From NCBI GenBank assembly GCA_905183005.1, contig CAJJDO010000116.1, positions 162,189 to 226,188 of the forward strand: DNA of 64,000 nucleotides, given 5' to 3'. Shown piece after piece: positions 1 to 10,739 of this stretch (position 1 is the first letter of the stretch; each line of letters begins with the position of its first letter). Under the pieces are notes generated by a model, which worked only from the letters and a program-made list of their open reading frames with translations, did no database searches and was not told the DNA's origin. Source of the DNA: Paramecium pentaurelia (lineage: Eukaryota; Ciliophora; Oligohymenophorea; Peniculida; Parameciidae). A program made the position numbers and the translations under genes.

Positions 1-110
1 GTTAAGAATATTTTATATTTATTATTTGAATTCCTCTAATATTTCATAAAGAGTGAAATATATTTAAATTTAATTCATAAATACTATAGAAATTTGTAAT
101 TATGATATAT

Positions 111-2082
111 TCATTATTTTAATTCTATGTATTCTGATCCTTACAATTTTCCTTTTTAAATCAATATTTTAATAGCTTCCTTGATATTATTTTCTGTAAT
201 AGGAGTAGAAAACTCACTTTTGAAAGTTGTTTTGAATAATTGAACAATCTTCTCAATTTTTAGAGTGCCTGTTTGTTTTAATAATTCAATCAAATTATGA
301 GAAATTTATTGAATAAGTTAATTTGATTACAAGAAATTAGTAGATGAAACAAATAAGTCTTCAGGTATTTCTTCAATTAATAAATCATCACAAGCTAAGA
401 AATAATATATATATAATACATTAAGGTATATATATTTTGACAGCTGTATAGTAAATTATATCATTTTCACCTTTTTATTCTCTGATTACTCCTTTTTAAA
501 TCCAAAATTACATTCTTCTTTTCAAATCTTCATGATTCATTTGTAATTATTATGCTAAAACATCACTATATAATCCTTTAGAATCATCATCATTAAAATA
601 TCCAATTATACAAGCATGAATTGGTAAACATTTAAATTCAAAATCTCCATTATCAAAAGTCAAATCTAAAGTTACACTACCTAAATCATGATGCCATAAT
701 AAAGAACGCATAGTTTTAATTTTTTCAAATCTTTTTTAATAATCATTAAATAATTATTCAATAGCTGGAGGTAATTTAAATGTAGGTTTAAATTCATAAC
801 TAATTGGCCAAAAGGTTTTACTTAAAAATAATGGTTTCAACATATTGAATTATGTTGTCAATGATTAAATATTAGTATCAATACGTTTACTTTCATAAAT
901 ATCTTTCATCATAATACTACATGTATTCATAGATTATTCACCAAAACGAATCTTCATTAATTCAATATTAGCTATTTCTTACTCTAAAGAAAAATCTTTA
1001 GGTGTTAATATCTTCTCAGCAACCATATTTTAATATTCACTTATAAATGCTTCTTATGATCCATATAAACTTACTAAAACACTAGTTAAATCTTTCTCTT
1101 ATGTAGATTCTTCATCAGATGAATCTTATTATTCAAATATCATAACTTTATCAGTTGAATAATTTTATTAAGTTAATATTCCTATAATACATCTTAAAAA
1201 ATCAGATCTTTATAATAAATATTCTTTTATTGGTTTAGTGACTTTATCAAATACCATATAGTCTGAATCTACAAATTATAAAACCTTTAATAAATTCACA
1301 TAGAATTTTAAAATAGTATCTGTATTAACACCTGATATTAATAATCTTTTTTTCATTTGTTATTACAAACATTAATCCATATTTGCATACATTTTTGTTA
1401 CTTCCATACTTTATTTAAATTCATGTAGATGATCACTTGTATCAGGATAGTAAAGAACAGCTTCAAACATATTCTTAATAGTTCTATCTGCATGTACTTA
1501 TTATATTATATTTTTGGCTAAAGGTTCAATTGATTCCAAAGCAGCTCCAAATTCTAATAACTCATTTAAGAAACCTTCTTCTGAATATATCTTTTCTGCA
1601 TACAATTTCAATAATTCTATAGTAATTGTTTAATATTGCTCTTTGAAATTCAAATTATTTAATGATTTAAGTCTATCCTATATATCATATTCAAGTTCAT
1701 ATTTTTCAACCACTATCCTAACCTAATCAAATAAACTATAATCTTATTTTATTCCCATAAATTTGATGAAATCAGCTAAATAATCTATTTTCCCTTCTTC
1801 TTCAAATGTACTACTCATCAACTTCTAAATAGGCTCTAATGAACATAATTTATTTTCTTTTGCAAAATCTAATCATTTAAATATCAAAAACATACATTTA
1901 TAATTCTCATAGCAGATATCTAATATTCCTGCCTATCTTACAATAGGCCAGATTTCAGCTATTTTGCTAGAATCACTTTATAACTAAGTATAATATTGTT
2001 AGTAAGCCTTCTACTATGCAATAATTGTATCATATTGAGCTTGACTAACAAATTAAGAGTTAAGTATATCAAATATGTTCAT
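111..2082 (-). CDS. APC2: Anaphase-promoting complex subunit 2 (cullin-like)
   Basis: Scaffold cullin of the APC/C ubiquitin ligase, which binds the RING subunit APC11 and drives cell-cycle proteolysis. About 639 residues are read with TAA/TAG as Gln. The second half holds the cullin-homology block seen in APC2, with the motifs FWPISYEFKP and MRSLLWHHDLGSVTLDL followed by a beta-rich segment ending in CLPIHACIIGYF. The C-terminus is a winged-helix segment (MNHEDLKRRMQFWIQKGVI) and ends SEYIELKQ. Two tiny introns are clear, at 395-419 (25 nt) and 1869-1895 (27 nt), and removing them gives one open frame. The chosen ATG has an in-frame TGA just upstream. The N-terminal part is shorter than human APC2 (about 820 aa), so an upstream exon cannot be excluded. 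Confidence 0.85.
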
Positions 2083-3030
2083 TCAAATTTCAATTTTTTA
2101 TTTTATATATTAATAACAATAGTATTTTATAAAAGAAATGATCCAAACCATTTTCAAATTAATCTAGTTTACTCAGTAATAATTTATCATCTTACACTAT
2201 TAATTGAATTCATACTCATTTATTCCATTTTATAATAAATATATTATATATTACTAAAATATATAATCAAAGACCTTTTGGCTTATAAATTAAATCATTA
2301 AAAATACTTGTTTTTTTTAATCTTATCAATATTGTTTAAAAGTCACCTCTATTCATTTCTTCTCCTTTTATATTATTAATTATGTATTATTATTAATTTT
2401 GAATTTAACTTGATTTTGTAAATTTATTTCTATTTTGCTAAGAATTCAGGTCATTTTTGCTTATTAGCTTATTTACCATTATATCTAAGATATATTATAA
2501 TATTATTTTTAGTATTTATCATACGATACTACAGTTATTTGCTGAAGACAGGCCGTTTCTATTTCAAACTTGCCAACATCTTAAGTTGAGATATTCAGTC
2601 TAGCACTATGAATATGAGGGGCAGTTTCTTACTCTTTGGACTATTTCTTTTTTTTCTCTTTGGTTCAAGGAAGATATCACTAATCAAATTCGTGCTTGAT
2701 ATCGGATACTGAATTACTCATGAAATTTAAAATCTCCACCTCCCTTGATCCCAAAAATATGAAAATAATAATAACTTGTTAATTGTAATTAAAATACTAT
2801 TAATTTTAGTTTAATGTCAAATAAATATTTAAGATATTAGCTTCTCAATTATTTAAGAATTGTCAATTAAGTATTTTTTATGTGATTTTAAGGATTTTTT
2901 AAGAAATATGTATAATATTTAAATGTATTTAAATTATGTGAATAAAATGTATAATATATATTTATATATTTATAATCAATAACAATAGAAATTAATATGA
3001 TTAAGTTAGATGTATAAAAATTAATATAAC
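2083..3030. other. Gene-free spacer with a GC-richer island
   Basis: Spacer between two minus-strand genes. Most is AT-rich with no convincing reading frame. Positions about 2521-2760 stand out by higher GC and fewer A/T runs. On the minus strand this island contains short peptides rich in Lys/Arg (for example EPKRKKRNSPKSKKLP) that are broken by a frame change and TGA codons. It could be an unrecognised small gene, a decayed gene or a non-coding RNA. I cannot decide which. Confidence 0.4.
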
Positions 3031-3381
3031 TCATTCCTTAGGTGTAATTTTCTTGGCTTCAATTTTTAAATCCCTTTCTAATTTTTAGATGCATTTATAA
3101 TTATCTCCTTCATCTGGTCTATGTTTCAAACAATCAACAAATCTATGTTCAAAATAGAGTCCTTAATATCTAAATTTCTTTGACATTTCATTAAATTAAT
3201 TGACTAATTGCAATGCACAATTAACATAATTATCTACAGATTTGATATTTTCTTAGTAGCATTTCTCTTTTTATTCAAACATATAATTGGTTAGATAATA
3301 TTTAGTGAGATTTTAGAATTCTTATACATGATAACTTATTTTTTCAGTATACTTCATTTCTTTCTCATACCTTCTATCCAT
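3031..3381 (-). CDS. Small twin-cysteine (CHCH-like) protein, probably mitochondrial
   Basis: A 116-residue intronless protein starting MDRRYEKEMKYTEK and ending IEAKKITPKE. It is mostly helical and charged. Four cysteines lie in two pairs (C-x14-C and C-x12-C, residues about 44-59 and 90-103), which recalls twin-CxnC proteins of the mitochondrial intermembrane space, although the spacing is longer than the classic CX9C. I do not recognise a specific family. The start overlaps the end of the upstream gene by 17 bp on the same strand, in another frame. The absence of TGA over 350 bp and the amino-acid texture support real coding. The mitochondrial role is inference. Confidence 0.6.
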
Positions 3382-4254
3382 TAAAATATTTATTTTATAT
3401 ATTTTTTAATTTTTTTAAGTACTTAATAGGATCTGACTCTTTAACTTTACCATTCAATTAAGAATATCTAAAGTATGGATTACCCATTCTTTCTTCAATT
3501 AAGGATGTTGGAATCAAATTGTCTAATCCCATTTTATTTTAAACAATAATATTGTCTGGTTCAAGAGTTTTTGCAAATAGAAATACTTCTTATTATGGTA
3601 GATGACCTGGAAAGATTAAAGTTTCATCATGAAATCCTCTTAATTTTTATAAAGTTGCAAAGAATGCTCCATAATCTTCTATTTCACCAACATTACTTAT
3701 CATAATTTTATATAAATTTACTTAACTAATATGGTATCTCCTGAAAATAATATGGGTATTTTAGTTGATTAAGCATTAGTGTCTGTCACAGCTATCATAT
3801 AATTATCAAAAGTATCTAAAAATTAAGAATTGAATTTACGTCCATTAGCTTAAATGAAACAAATTGCTAAATCTCCAATTTAAAATGGTTAAAATTCTCT
3901 AGCAAAATCTGTTTAAAAAAGAGTGCCCAATTTATTTTCAACTATTCCACTATAAACTTTTGCATCCTTAAATTTTGAATAGAGTTCTAAAACACTTGAT
4001 GTATGATTAGATCTTCCATGTGTTTAAAGAATATAATTCAACTTATATCCTGAATTTACTTCTAGATTCTTTATATTATAGAAGGCAGCTTCAAAATCTC
4101 CAGGATCAATTGAGATTATTGATTTCGATTGATGATCTAAAAGTAAGTAAGCAATATAGTGATCTCTATAGTTATATGAATATATTTGTTATAAAAGGGA
4201 ATGATTCTAAGATGAGTATTTTGAGAAGCTGTATGCAAATCTGAATAATTTCAT
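3365..4254 (-). CDS. Metallo-beta-lactamase-fold protein, glyoxalase II/ETHE1-like, degenerate active site
   Basis: About 287 residues, with a 26-nt intron at 3696-3721. The N-terminus (MKLFRFAYSFSKYSS) looks like a mitochondrial presequence. The order of motifs matches hydroxyacylglutathione hydrolase and persulfide dioxygenase: IISIDPGD, then a Thr-His motif, GDTILV and IFPGH. Glyoxalase II hydrolyses S-lactoylglutathione using two metals bound by THxHxDH. Here the motif reads THGRSNH, so the second His is Arg and the Asp is Asn. The GDT Asp and the PGH His remain. The protein may therefore be inactive or bind one metal. The start lies 13 bp from the start of the divergent methyltransferase gene. 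Confidence 0.75.
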
Positions 4255-4267
4255 ATTATATTTTTTA

Positions 4268-4966
4268 ATGAAAGGTTAAAAATTATGGAAAAAATTGAAG
4301 GGTTATCTTCTAGAGAACAAAGACTATAATCCAGATATAAATGAAGTGTAAATATTTAAAAAAGAAATGAAAGATGATATTTTAATATATTATGTAGAGG
4401 ATGTAATTATCAAATAATCTAATAAATAATTATTACCTGATAAAAGTTAATTGAATTAAGTTAATGAAAATGATATAGATAATACAGGTGCCTTTTATTG
4501 GCCATCTGAAATCATTTTAACATAATATATATTAAGTGATATTGATAGAATTAAAAATTACAATATAATTGAACTTGGAGCAGGGAGATCTGGTTTTTGT
4601 GGATTAGTATTAGCAAAAAAAGGTTTTAATGTTATTCTAACAGATGGAAATTAATAAATTATTAATGAACTAAAAGAAAATGTGATTTTAAATGAAATTA
4701 ATATATAAGTAGAAGTATTAAAATGGCAATCTGGTGATCCTTATGTAAATACATGTGCATTAATTTCTGATTGCTTCTTTTTTGAGAATTATCATGATGA
4801 TTTAATTAAAATGATTAAAAGATTTTGTTTTGTTATAGGTGCAGCACCATCTCGTGGAGGATCATTAGAAAGATTCATAAATAAATGTACAAACAATAAT
4901 ATTGAGTGTAAAAAGCTTAATATCTTTTATGATACTTAAATAATTTTATTTAAAAATTTTAATTGA
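4268..4966 (+). CDS. CAMKMT: Calmodulin-lysine N-methyltransferase
   Basis: A 232-residue, intronless class I (seven-strand) methyltransferase. Motif I is ELGAGRSGFCGLVLA at about residue 103, followed by the acidic strand VILTDGN and, later, LISDCFFFENYHDDLIKMI. The DCFFFENY segment followed by an IKRF helix matches the calmodulin-lysine methyltransferase branch of the family-16 methyltransferases better than other protein-lysine methyltransferases. The enzyme trimethylates Lys115 of calmodulin using S-adenosylmethionine, and Paramecium calmodulin is known to be methylated there. It is divergently arranged with the metallo-beta-lactamase gene and convergent with the WD40 gene at 5001. The family call is good. 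The substrate is inferred from the family. Confidence 0.8.
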
Positions 4967-5000
4967 ATTATTATTTCTTTTTATTAAATAATATTGTATA

Positions 5001-6503
5001 TCATTCTTCTCTAACAAAAAGACAAAGCTTTGAAAAATCATCAGCAACAATATATTTACCATCCTTTGATACATCAAGATTATAACAATTAATTTTAATT
5101 TATTACTCTACTTTCCATTCATTATCATTTTATTAATCTTCTTCAAAAATTTAAATTGAATGATTTCCCATAATAATTAATTTTGAATTCAATCGAAATT
5201 TAATTGTGCATCCAAAAGTAGAAGATTTTTAATAAATTGTTTATGTTTCATAATATAAACCTTTACTATCTGATTTCCAAAAATTACGATCTCCAAATCT
5301 ATTGACTGTACAAATAATATTCTCAGAAGAATCACTAAATTAAGAATAGATATTCGATTGATTTTCAAAATATTAATGCATTTCTATTTTATTCTGATTA
5401 CAAATCTTCCATATTATAAATATGTCTTCACTTGTAGTTATCATAAAAGTTGCATTATAATTAAAACTTAAATCATGCACATTTTTCTTGTGTTTTTAAG
5501 GAAAATGTATTTTATTTTTTTCATCATTTTCTTATTATGGATAGAATATAATAATATTATTAAATGAAGTTATCACTATATTTTCATTGATACTGACTTA
5601 AATTAAATGTATAGTTTTTTGCATATCAAATTATTTAGTAAATTACCAAAGTTTTTATTAGTTTTCCTCATAAACATTAATCATTTTATCAGAACAAGCA
5701 TAAATCCTATTAATTGTTTTACTACTTGAAATCTTAGAGATATTTTATGGTTTTTATTCTAATTTTTAATAAACATTCAATTTGTTGTTTATAATTTTAA
5801 AGGCAGTTAAAGGTAATTCATGACTAAAAGCAAAAACATATTAATTATTAGCACTAAACTCTATTCCTCTAATTTACTAAGAATATTCTATCTTATCTTT
5901 CTCAATATACTATTTATATCCTGTTTATTCCTCTTTAAAACAATCTTGTTCATCAGTCTAAATTTAACTTGAGATTTAATAATCAGGATTAAATGAATTT
6001 TCAATTTAAGTTTTGATTTAATTTACTGTTTTAATTTTATCATGAAGTATCATAATTTATTATTTCATGATAGCATTAGTCTTACTGTATTAAAATGAAT
6101 GATTGTTTTATTTAAAATTGAGTGTAAACATTATACTTAATTGTTTTAAATCTTCTAAAGTCAATTATTAAGCAGTAGAATAATAGTTAATAGTTTCAGG
6201 TGTAATTATTTGTTTCTTGAAAAATTTAATTTATTCCTTGACTTATTTACTAAAATTTTCAATCACTTAAAGAAAATCTTACTTAATTGTATTTATTCTA
6301 TTTAATAAAAAATTAAGATAGCTTTTAATATTCGATTCCTCTTAAATATGGATCATTGAAAGCTGATCTAAAATTTGAATTATCTTAACATTCTAATATA
6401 ATGATTTAGGGCATTTTGAACAAAGTAAATGAAATTCTTATGTAGGAGATGAAATTAAAGTAATATCAATAATAGGTAATTGATGATTTGGACACATAGG
6501 CAT
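5001..6503 (-). CDS. WD40-repeat protein with N-terminal Cys/His motif
   Basis: About 500 residues, intronless. The N-terminus MPMCPNHQLPIIDI followed by LLCSKCPK gives a C..H..C..C arrangement that could bind zinc. A helical, Gln- and Ile-rich middle follows, and the C-terminal half consists of degenerate WD40-type blades ending near LDVSKDGKYIVADDFSKLCL. Paramecium carries a large lineage-specific family with this plan (Cys/His head, coiled coil, WD40). The gene at 26546 has the same plan, so the two may be paralogues. The biochemical function is unknown. Confidence 0.7.
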
Positions 6504-6627
6504 CTAAATTTAGTTCATTAGAATTTATTGAAAAATTGTCAGAAATGAAATAATATTTGGTTATATATATATTTTTGTTTAATTATAATAGGAATGCATT
6601 GATATGAATTGGAATTTATTGATATAA

Positions 6628-8763
6628 TCAATGTAAATTGGTGCATCCTTCATGAATGTTTTTAAGTTCAGTTTCAGAGGCTGGTGTTTAGGAAATTGCA
6701 GATTTCCAATGTGTTGTAAGAACATCAGCAGCAAACTCAATAAATAAGGTATCTTAAATCATACAAGCATGTCCACAATGATCAATTCCCTTAAAATGAT
6801 AAATTAAATAAATTTACAGTTTTTCCATATTTACAAGAACAAGTAAGACCTAAATATCCTGAATTTGTGAATAGTTTTTATCCTTGAGCATCTTTTGAAT
6901 CATAAATAGATGAGACAGTATCTCCATTATGTTATGAACAATATTCAACTAATTTTGTTGGAATATTAGTTAATCCATGATTATGTTCATAAATCCATTT
7001 AATACCTGGAGTCATAGATGAGGAAGAAAGGACTGTACTATCTCCAATAGCTTTAGTAATATGATCTGGGAAATAGAAATCATCATTAGAATCAACAATA
7101 GGTTTAGGTTATTTTGTATATTCAAATTAGAATGGAGTCATTTCATGTGCAGCATAAACTACAACCATAGGAACTCCTGGATGTTCAACATTATTAGCTT
7201 TTACTCTTGTTGTTTCTTCAACATAATCTAGTATTTATTTAGCATCATTAGCATTAATATTATCAGTAATAGCTTCTTTAGTAGATTCTTCAGTTGAATA
7301 ATACAATTTATCAACGACTTTTAAAAAGTGTTCACTCATGTCATGCATTAATAATTAACAATGATTAGATCTGTCAGCAAAATCAGCACCACAAACTTAA
7401 TCAGGTTCTGGGAACCAAGATAATGGATTTGGTCTTGTTGGTCTCTTACCAGTTGAAATGAATTCTTTATCCCAATCCATTCTATCAAGAATTTCTTACA
7501 TCCATGGTTCTCCTCTGAATCTTGTGAATGTATCTTTTGGATACAAATCAACAATACTAGCAGAAGTACGAGCCATCTTCTTTTAAGCATACCAGTTAAT
7601 ACCAGCATCCAAGATTAAGACTTTAAACATAAAACTATCATCTCCACCTACTTAAGGTTTAAATGTCTTGGTTGCTCCCAATAAAGGTCCAGCTATTGTA
7701 ACAATACCAGCAACTTTATCTTTTTCTGCTTAAGTCATTGAATAAACTGCTTATGTAGAATGAAGAGAACCCAAAGAATGTCCAAAGATGTAGGTCTTCT
7801 TTCCAGTCAATCTGTAGAATGTTTCAACAGATTTCTTAATATATTATTGGGATTCTGAAGCTGCAATAGATTTTCTAAAATCATATGGAGCTGCTTGCAT
7901 TGTTAATCCTGGAATATAACCCATATTTTTAAGTGTATCTGAGAAAACATGATATCCTTTAGGATCACACATAGCTGCTTTGATAATAGAATCAGTGGCA
8001 ATTTCTTAGATGGCAGTTGTTCCACATTCATTATCAATTGATTTTGGTGTGTTACCAGCCCAAGTGATTTCAATACCTGGAGCAGCTGTATATCTTTCTC
8101 TTGGATCTTTTTTAGATTTATCATAATATAGTTCAATAAAATCTCCAAAACATTTATCTTTTTTATTAGTCATTGCAATTGAAAATGGACCAGTTAATGC
8201 ACCAATCCACATTCTGTATTCTTCACTTGGTTTTTTTAACCAGAATTTAGATGAACTACAAGTTTACCAACCACAATTTTCAAATATATCAGGTCTTTTT
8301 GATTATAAGGTTTCACAATCAATTTTTACCTATAAAATTATAGAATTATATATATATACCTATAATGCTGTACCAATCAAACCAGGTACTAAGACAGCTG
8401 GTTAGCAAGGACCATTGATAAATTCATTCATATAATTTTCTAAAGTCATTTTAGTATGATCTTTTCCATTTGTACAAATGTTAGCTGTTGTATTTAAGAA
8501 ATCTGACATTTTTTCTTTACGCTATTTTTCTTATTCTTGATAGATTTGTTCATGATATTCTCTAGAATTATCTAAATCTATAATTACTCATATGCTGATT
8601 ATGGCTTCCAATTAGGATCAAATCTACTAATTCTTTTCATACTTCCATCAGTGGAGATGATGAATGTATCACCTTCAAACCATGGATTATAATCTGTGTT
8701 GTCAAGGTATGGTAATATTGATATTGTTCCTATAGCCACAATAGCAAGCAATTACTTAATCAT
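6628..8763 (-). CDS. Secreted lecithin:cholesterol acyltransferase-family protein
   Basis: About 683 residues after removal of three introns (26, 30 and 28 nt). It starts MIKQLLAIVAIGTISILPYL, a signal peptide. The alpha/beta-hydrolase core contains VLVPGLIGTAL, a YDFRK motif and the nucleophile elbow GHSLGS, and ends with a His-rich DHCGHACM segment that should supply the catalytic His. This is the LCAT/phospholipid:diacylglycerol acyltransferase (group XV phospholipase A2) family, which moves or hydrolyses acyl chains of phospholipids in the secretory or lysosomal lumen. It is longer than human LCAT (440 aa) because of inserts and an added cysteine-rich tail. Whether it acts as lipase or transferase cannot be read from the sequence. 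Confidence 0.85.
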
Positions 8764-8889
8764 TCAAAAATTATATAAATCTAAATGATGTAATATTGAA
8801 TGATATCATCCAACAATTTTTCATCATTTTATTAATAATACATACAATTAATGATTGATTATTGAAGGAAATTAATATTTTATATAGAA

Positions 8890-10545
8890 TCATACAATTG
8901 TAAGACTCAAATTATCTTAAACTCTTTTCTTAATAATTTTTTCCAACATTTCTTCTATGCTTAAATCCTGACTTTATTTATTTAATTCATAACAATCTGT
9001 TGCTAGTTTTTATTATTATTCAACCTTTACATATTTCTATACTTCATTAAAAATTTAATTTTTTTTTTGTTATTCTCTTTCTCTTTCTTCCTTTGAAGTA
9101 TCAATTTAGCATTTAAAGATATCTTAATTTTAGTCGTAATCGTTCAAATTTGGATATGAACTTTTTTTTTAATGAAAATTTTATGAAGTTTCCAAAAGGA
9201 TAGGAGGAGAAAAATTCAAATTAAATTAAAATTATTGATTAAGCATTTAAGGTACTTAATGAATTTCATTAATTGGATTGGGAAAAGCTGGAATTTTAGG
9301 TTTAGCATCTGTAGTTGATAGAGGTGTGATTTGTCTTTAGATTGGTTATTGTTATCTATCTTATTATGGTTGTAATTAAAATGGTACAAACGTATTTTGA
9401 TGTTATTGATTTTATAAAGATTAAAATTGTACTTACTATTAAGGTACACTTGATTATACAATAGCATCTGGTTATTTTGGTTAATTAGAGATTTTGTTTT
9501 GAGCAAATTATGCTTAATTAAAATTTTGTACTGTGGATGGACGCTTTTAGTCTCGAAATTAATTAATTTAAAAAGGTTATAAGTTATTATTTTAATTATT
9601 TAAGGTATTTAAGTTAGTTTAGTTATTTAAGTTATTTATGTTATTTGGGTTATTATTATTATTTATGTTATGCATGTTATTTATATTATATTTCTTATTT
9701 ATCTCAAAGCTAAATTATTATTATCCTATCTATGATGCTTATTTCTTTTAATTTTCTAATAGTTAAGCCTAATTTTCTAGGAAAGGTTTTAAATCTCTTT
9801 ATCCTTATACAATAACTAAATTGATAAATTATTATATTTTGACAGGCAATTTTTAAAATTCTTGCATTTTTCCTACTGGTATCCTCTATCTATCGTCTTA
9901 GGGAGTGAACAATTTCTATAGAGTAAAGATTTCAAATGCTACACAAGCGAAGGCAAATATATCTATTGTATGATTATAATCATTATTTAATAGTAATTCT
10001 TAACTCCAATAACAACTATTGCCAACAACATCTAATTTATCTTTCATAACAAAATGAACAACATAATTTAAATGAGTAATTTTATACTATCCTTCAGCAA
10101 AACATATATTTTCTGGGTTTATATTTCTGTGTCTGTAACTGATTAAATGAAGATAATATATTCCTTTTGAAACATCATTACAAATTTTATATTTTTATTT
10201 TTCATCTAATTTTAAATTCTATAATTAATAATTAAGGAATGATTCTTTATCAACATATTCATAAATCACATACAATAATTTATTATAAGGATCTATAAAG
10301 AAATCTTGATATTTTATTATATTTTCTTATGGATTTGAAATTAATTCATCTAAGCATCTCATAAATTGATCACTAAATTGTTTTAAACAATCACATAATA
10401 TTTTACTTTTTGTATCTTTTATTTCTCCTTCATATCTATCTAAGTTATGGTCTGTGAATCTTTTATTATAAAGAAAATAGACTGTCCCATTATTAGGGTT
10501 CTATATTGTTATCTAATTCTATTATGTTAAGTGGAATTAATTCAT
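8890..10545 (-). CDS. Protein pseudokinase with Gln/Asn-rich tail
   Basis: The first half is a protein-kinase fold: an N-lobe without an obvious AxK lysine, a helix C region, SKGIYYLHLISYRHRNINPE, then YKITHLNYVV, and a C-lobe segment HTIDIFAFACVAFEIF. The catalytic HRD is HRN and the DFG position reads HLN, so both catalytic aspartates are missing. The second half is rich in Gln and Asn and ends with a short coiled-coil-like stretch. About 551 residues from this ATG. The same frame stays open upstream to about 10752 with coding-like texture but no ATG, so the true start may involve an upstream exon. A signalling scaffold role is inference. Confidence 0.65.
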
Positions 10546-10739
10546 TATTTTATTATTATTGTTATAATTTAAAACTAATGATAATGAATAATAGGAAGAC
10601 TCTATTTGAGTATTCAAAATGGGATCTATGGATTCATTCCTTAAAGATGTCCATTTATAACCTTACACATAATTTACTATTAAATAGTGTTGTAACTGTA
10701 CATTTATACAATTTTCTAATTTTATTGGAAACCATTCAA

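Noticed and set aside
1996..2235. Plus-strand frame of 79 codons
   Set aside because: Overlaps the 5' end of APC2 on the other strand and spacer DNA; no protein-like motif.
2740..2760. Sm-site-like ATTTTTGG on the minus strand
   Set aside because: The sequence that would be the snRNA body upstream is plain AT-rich spacer with no U1, U2, U4, U5 or U6 motifs.
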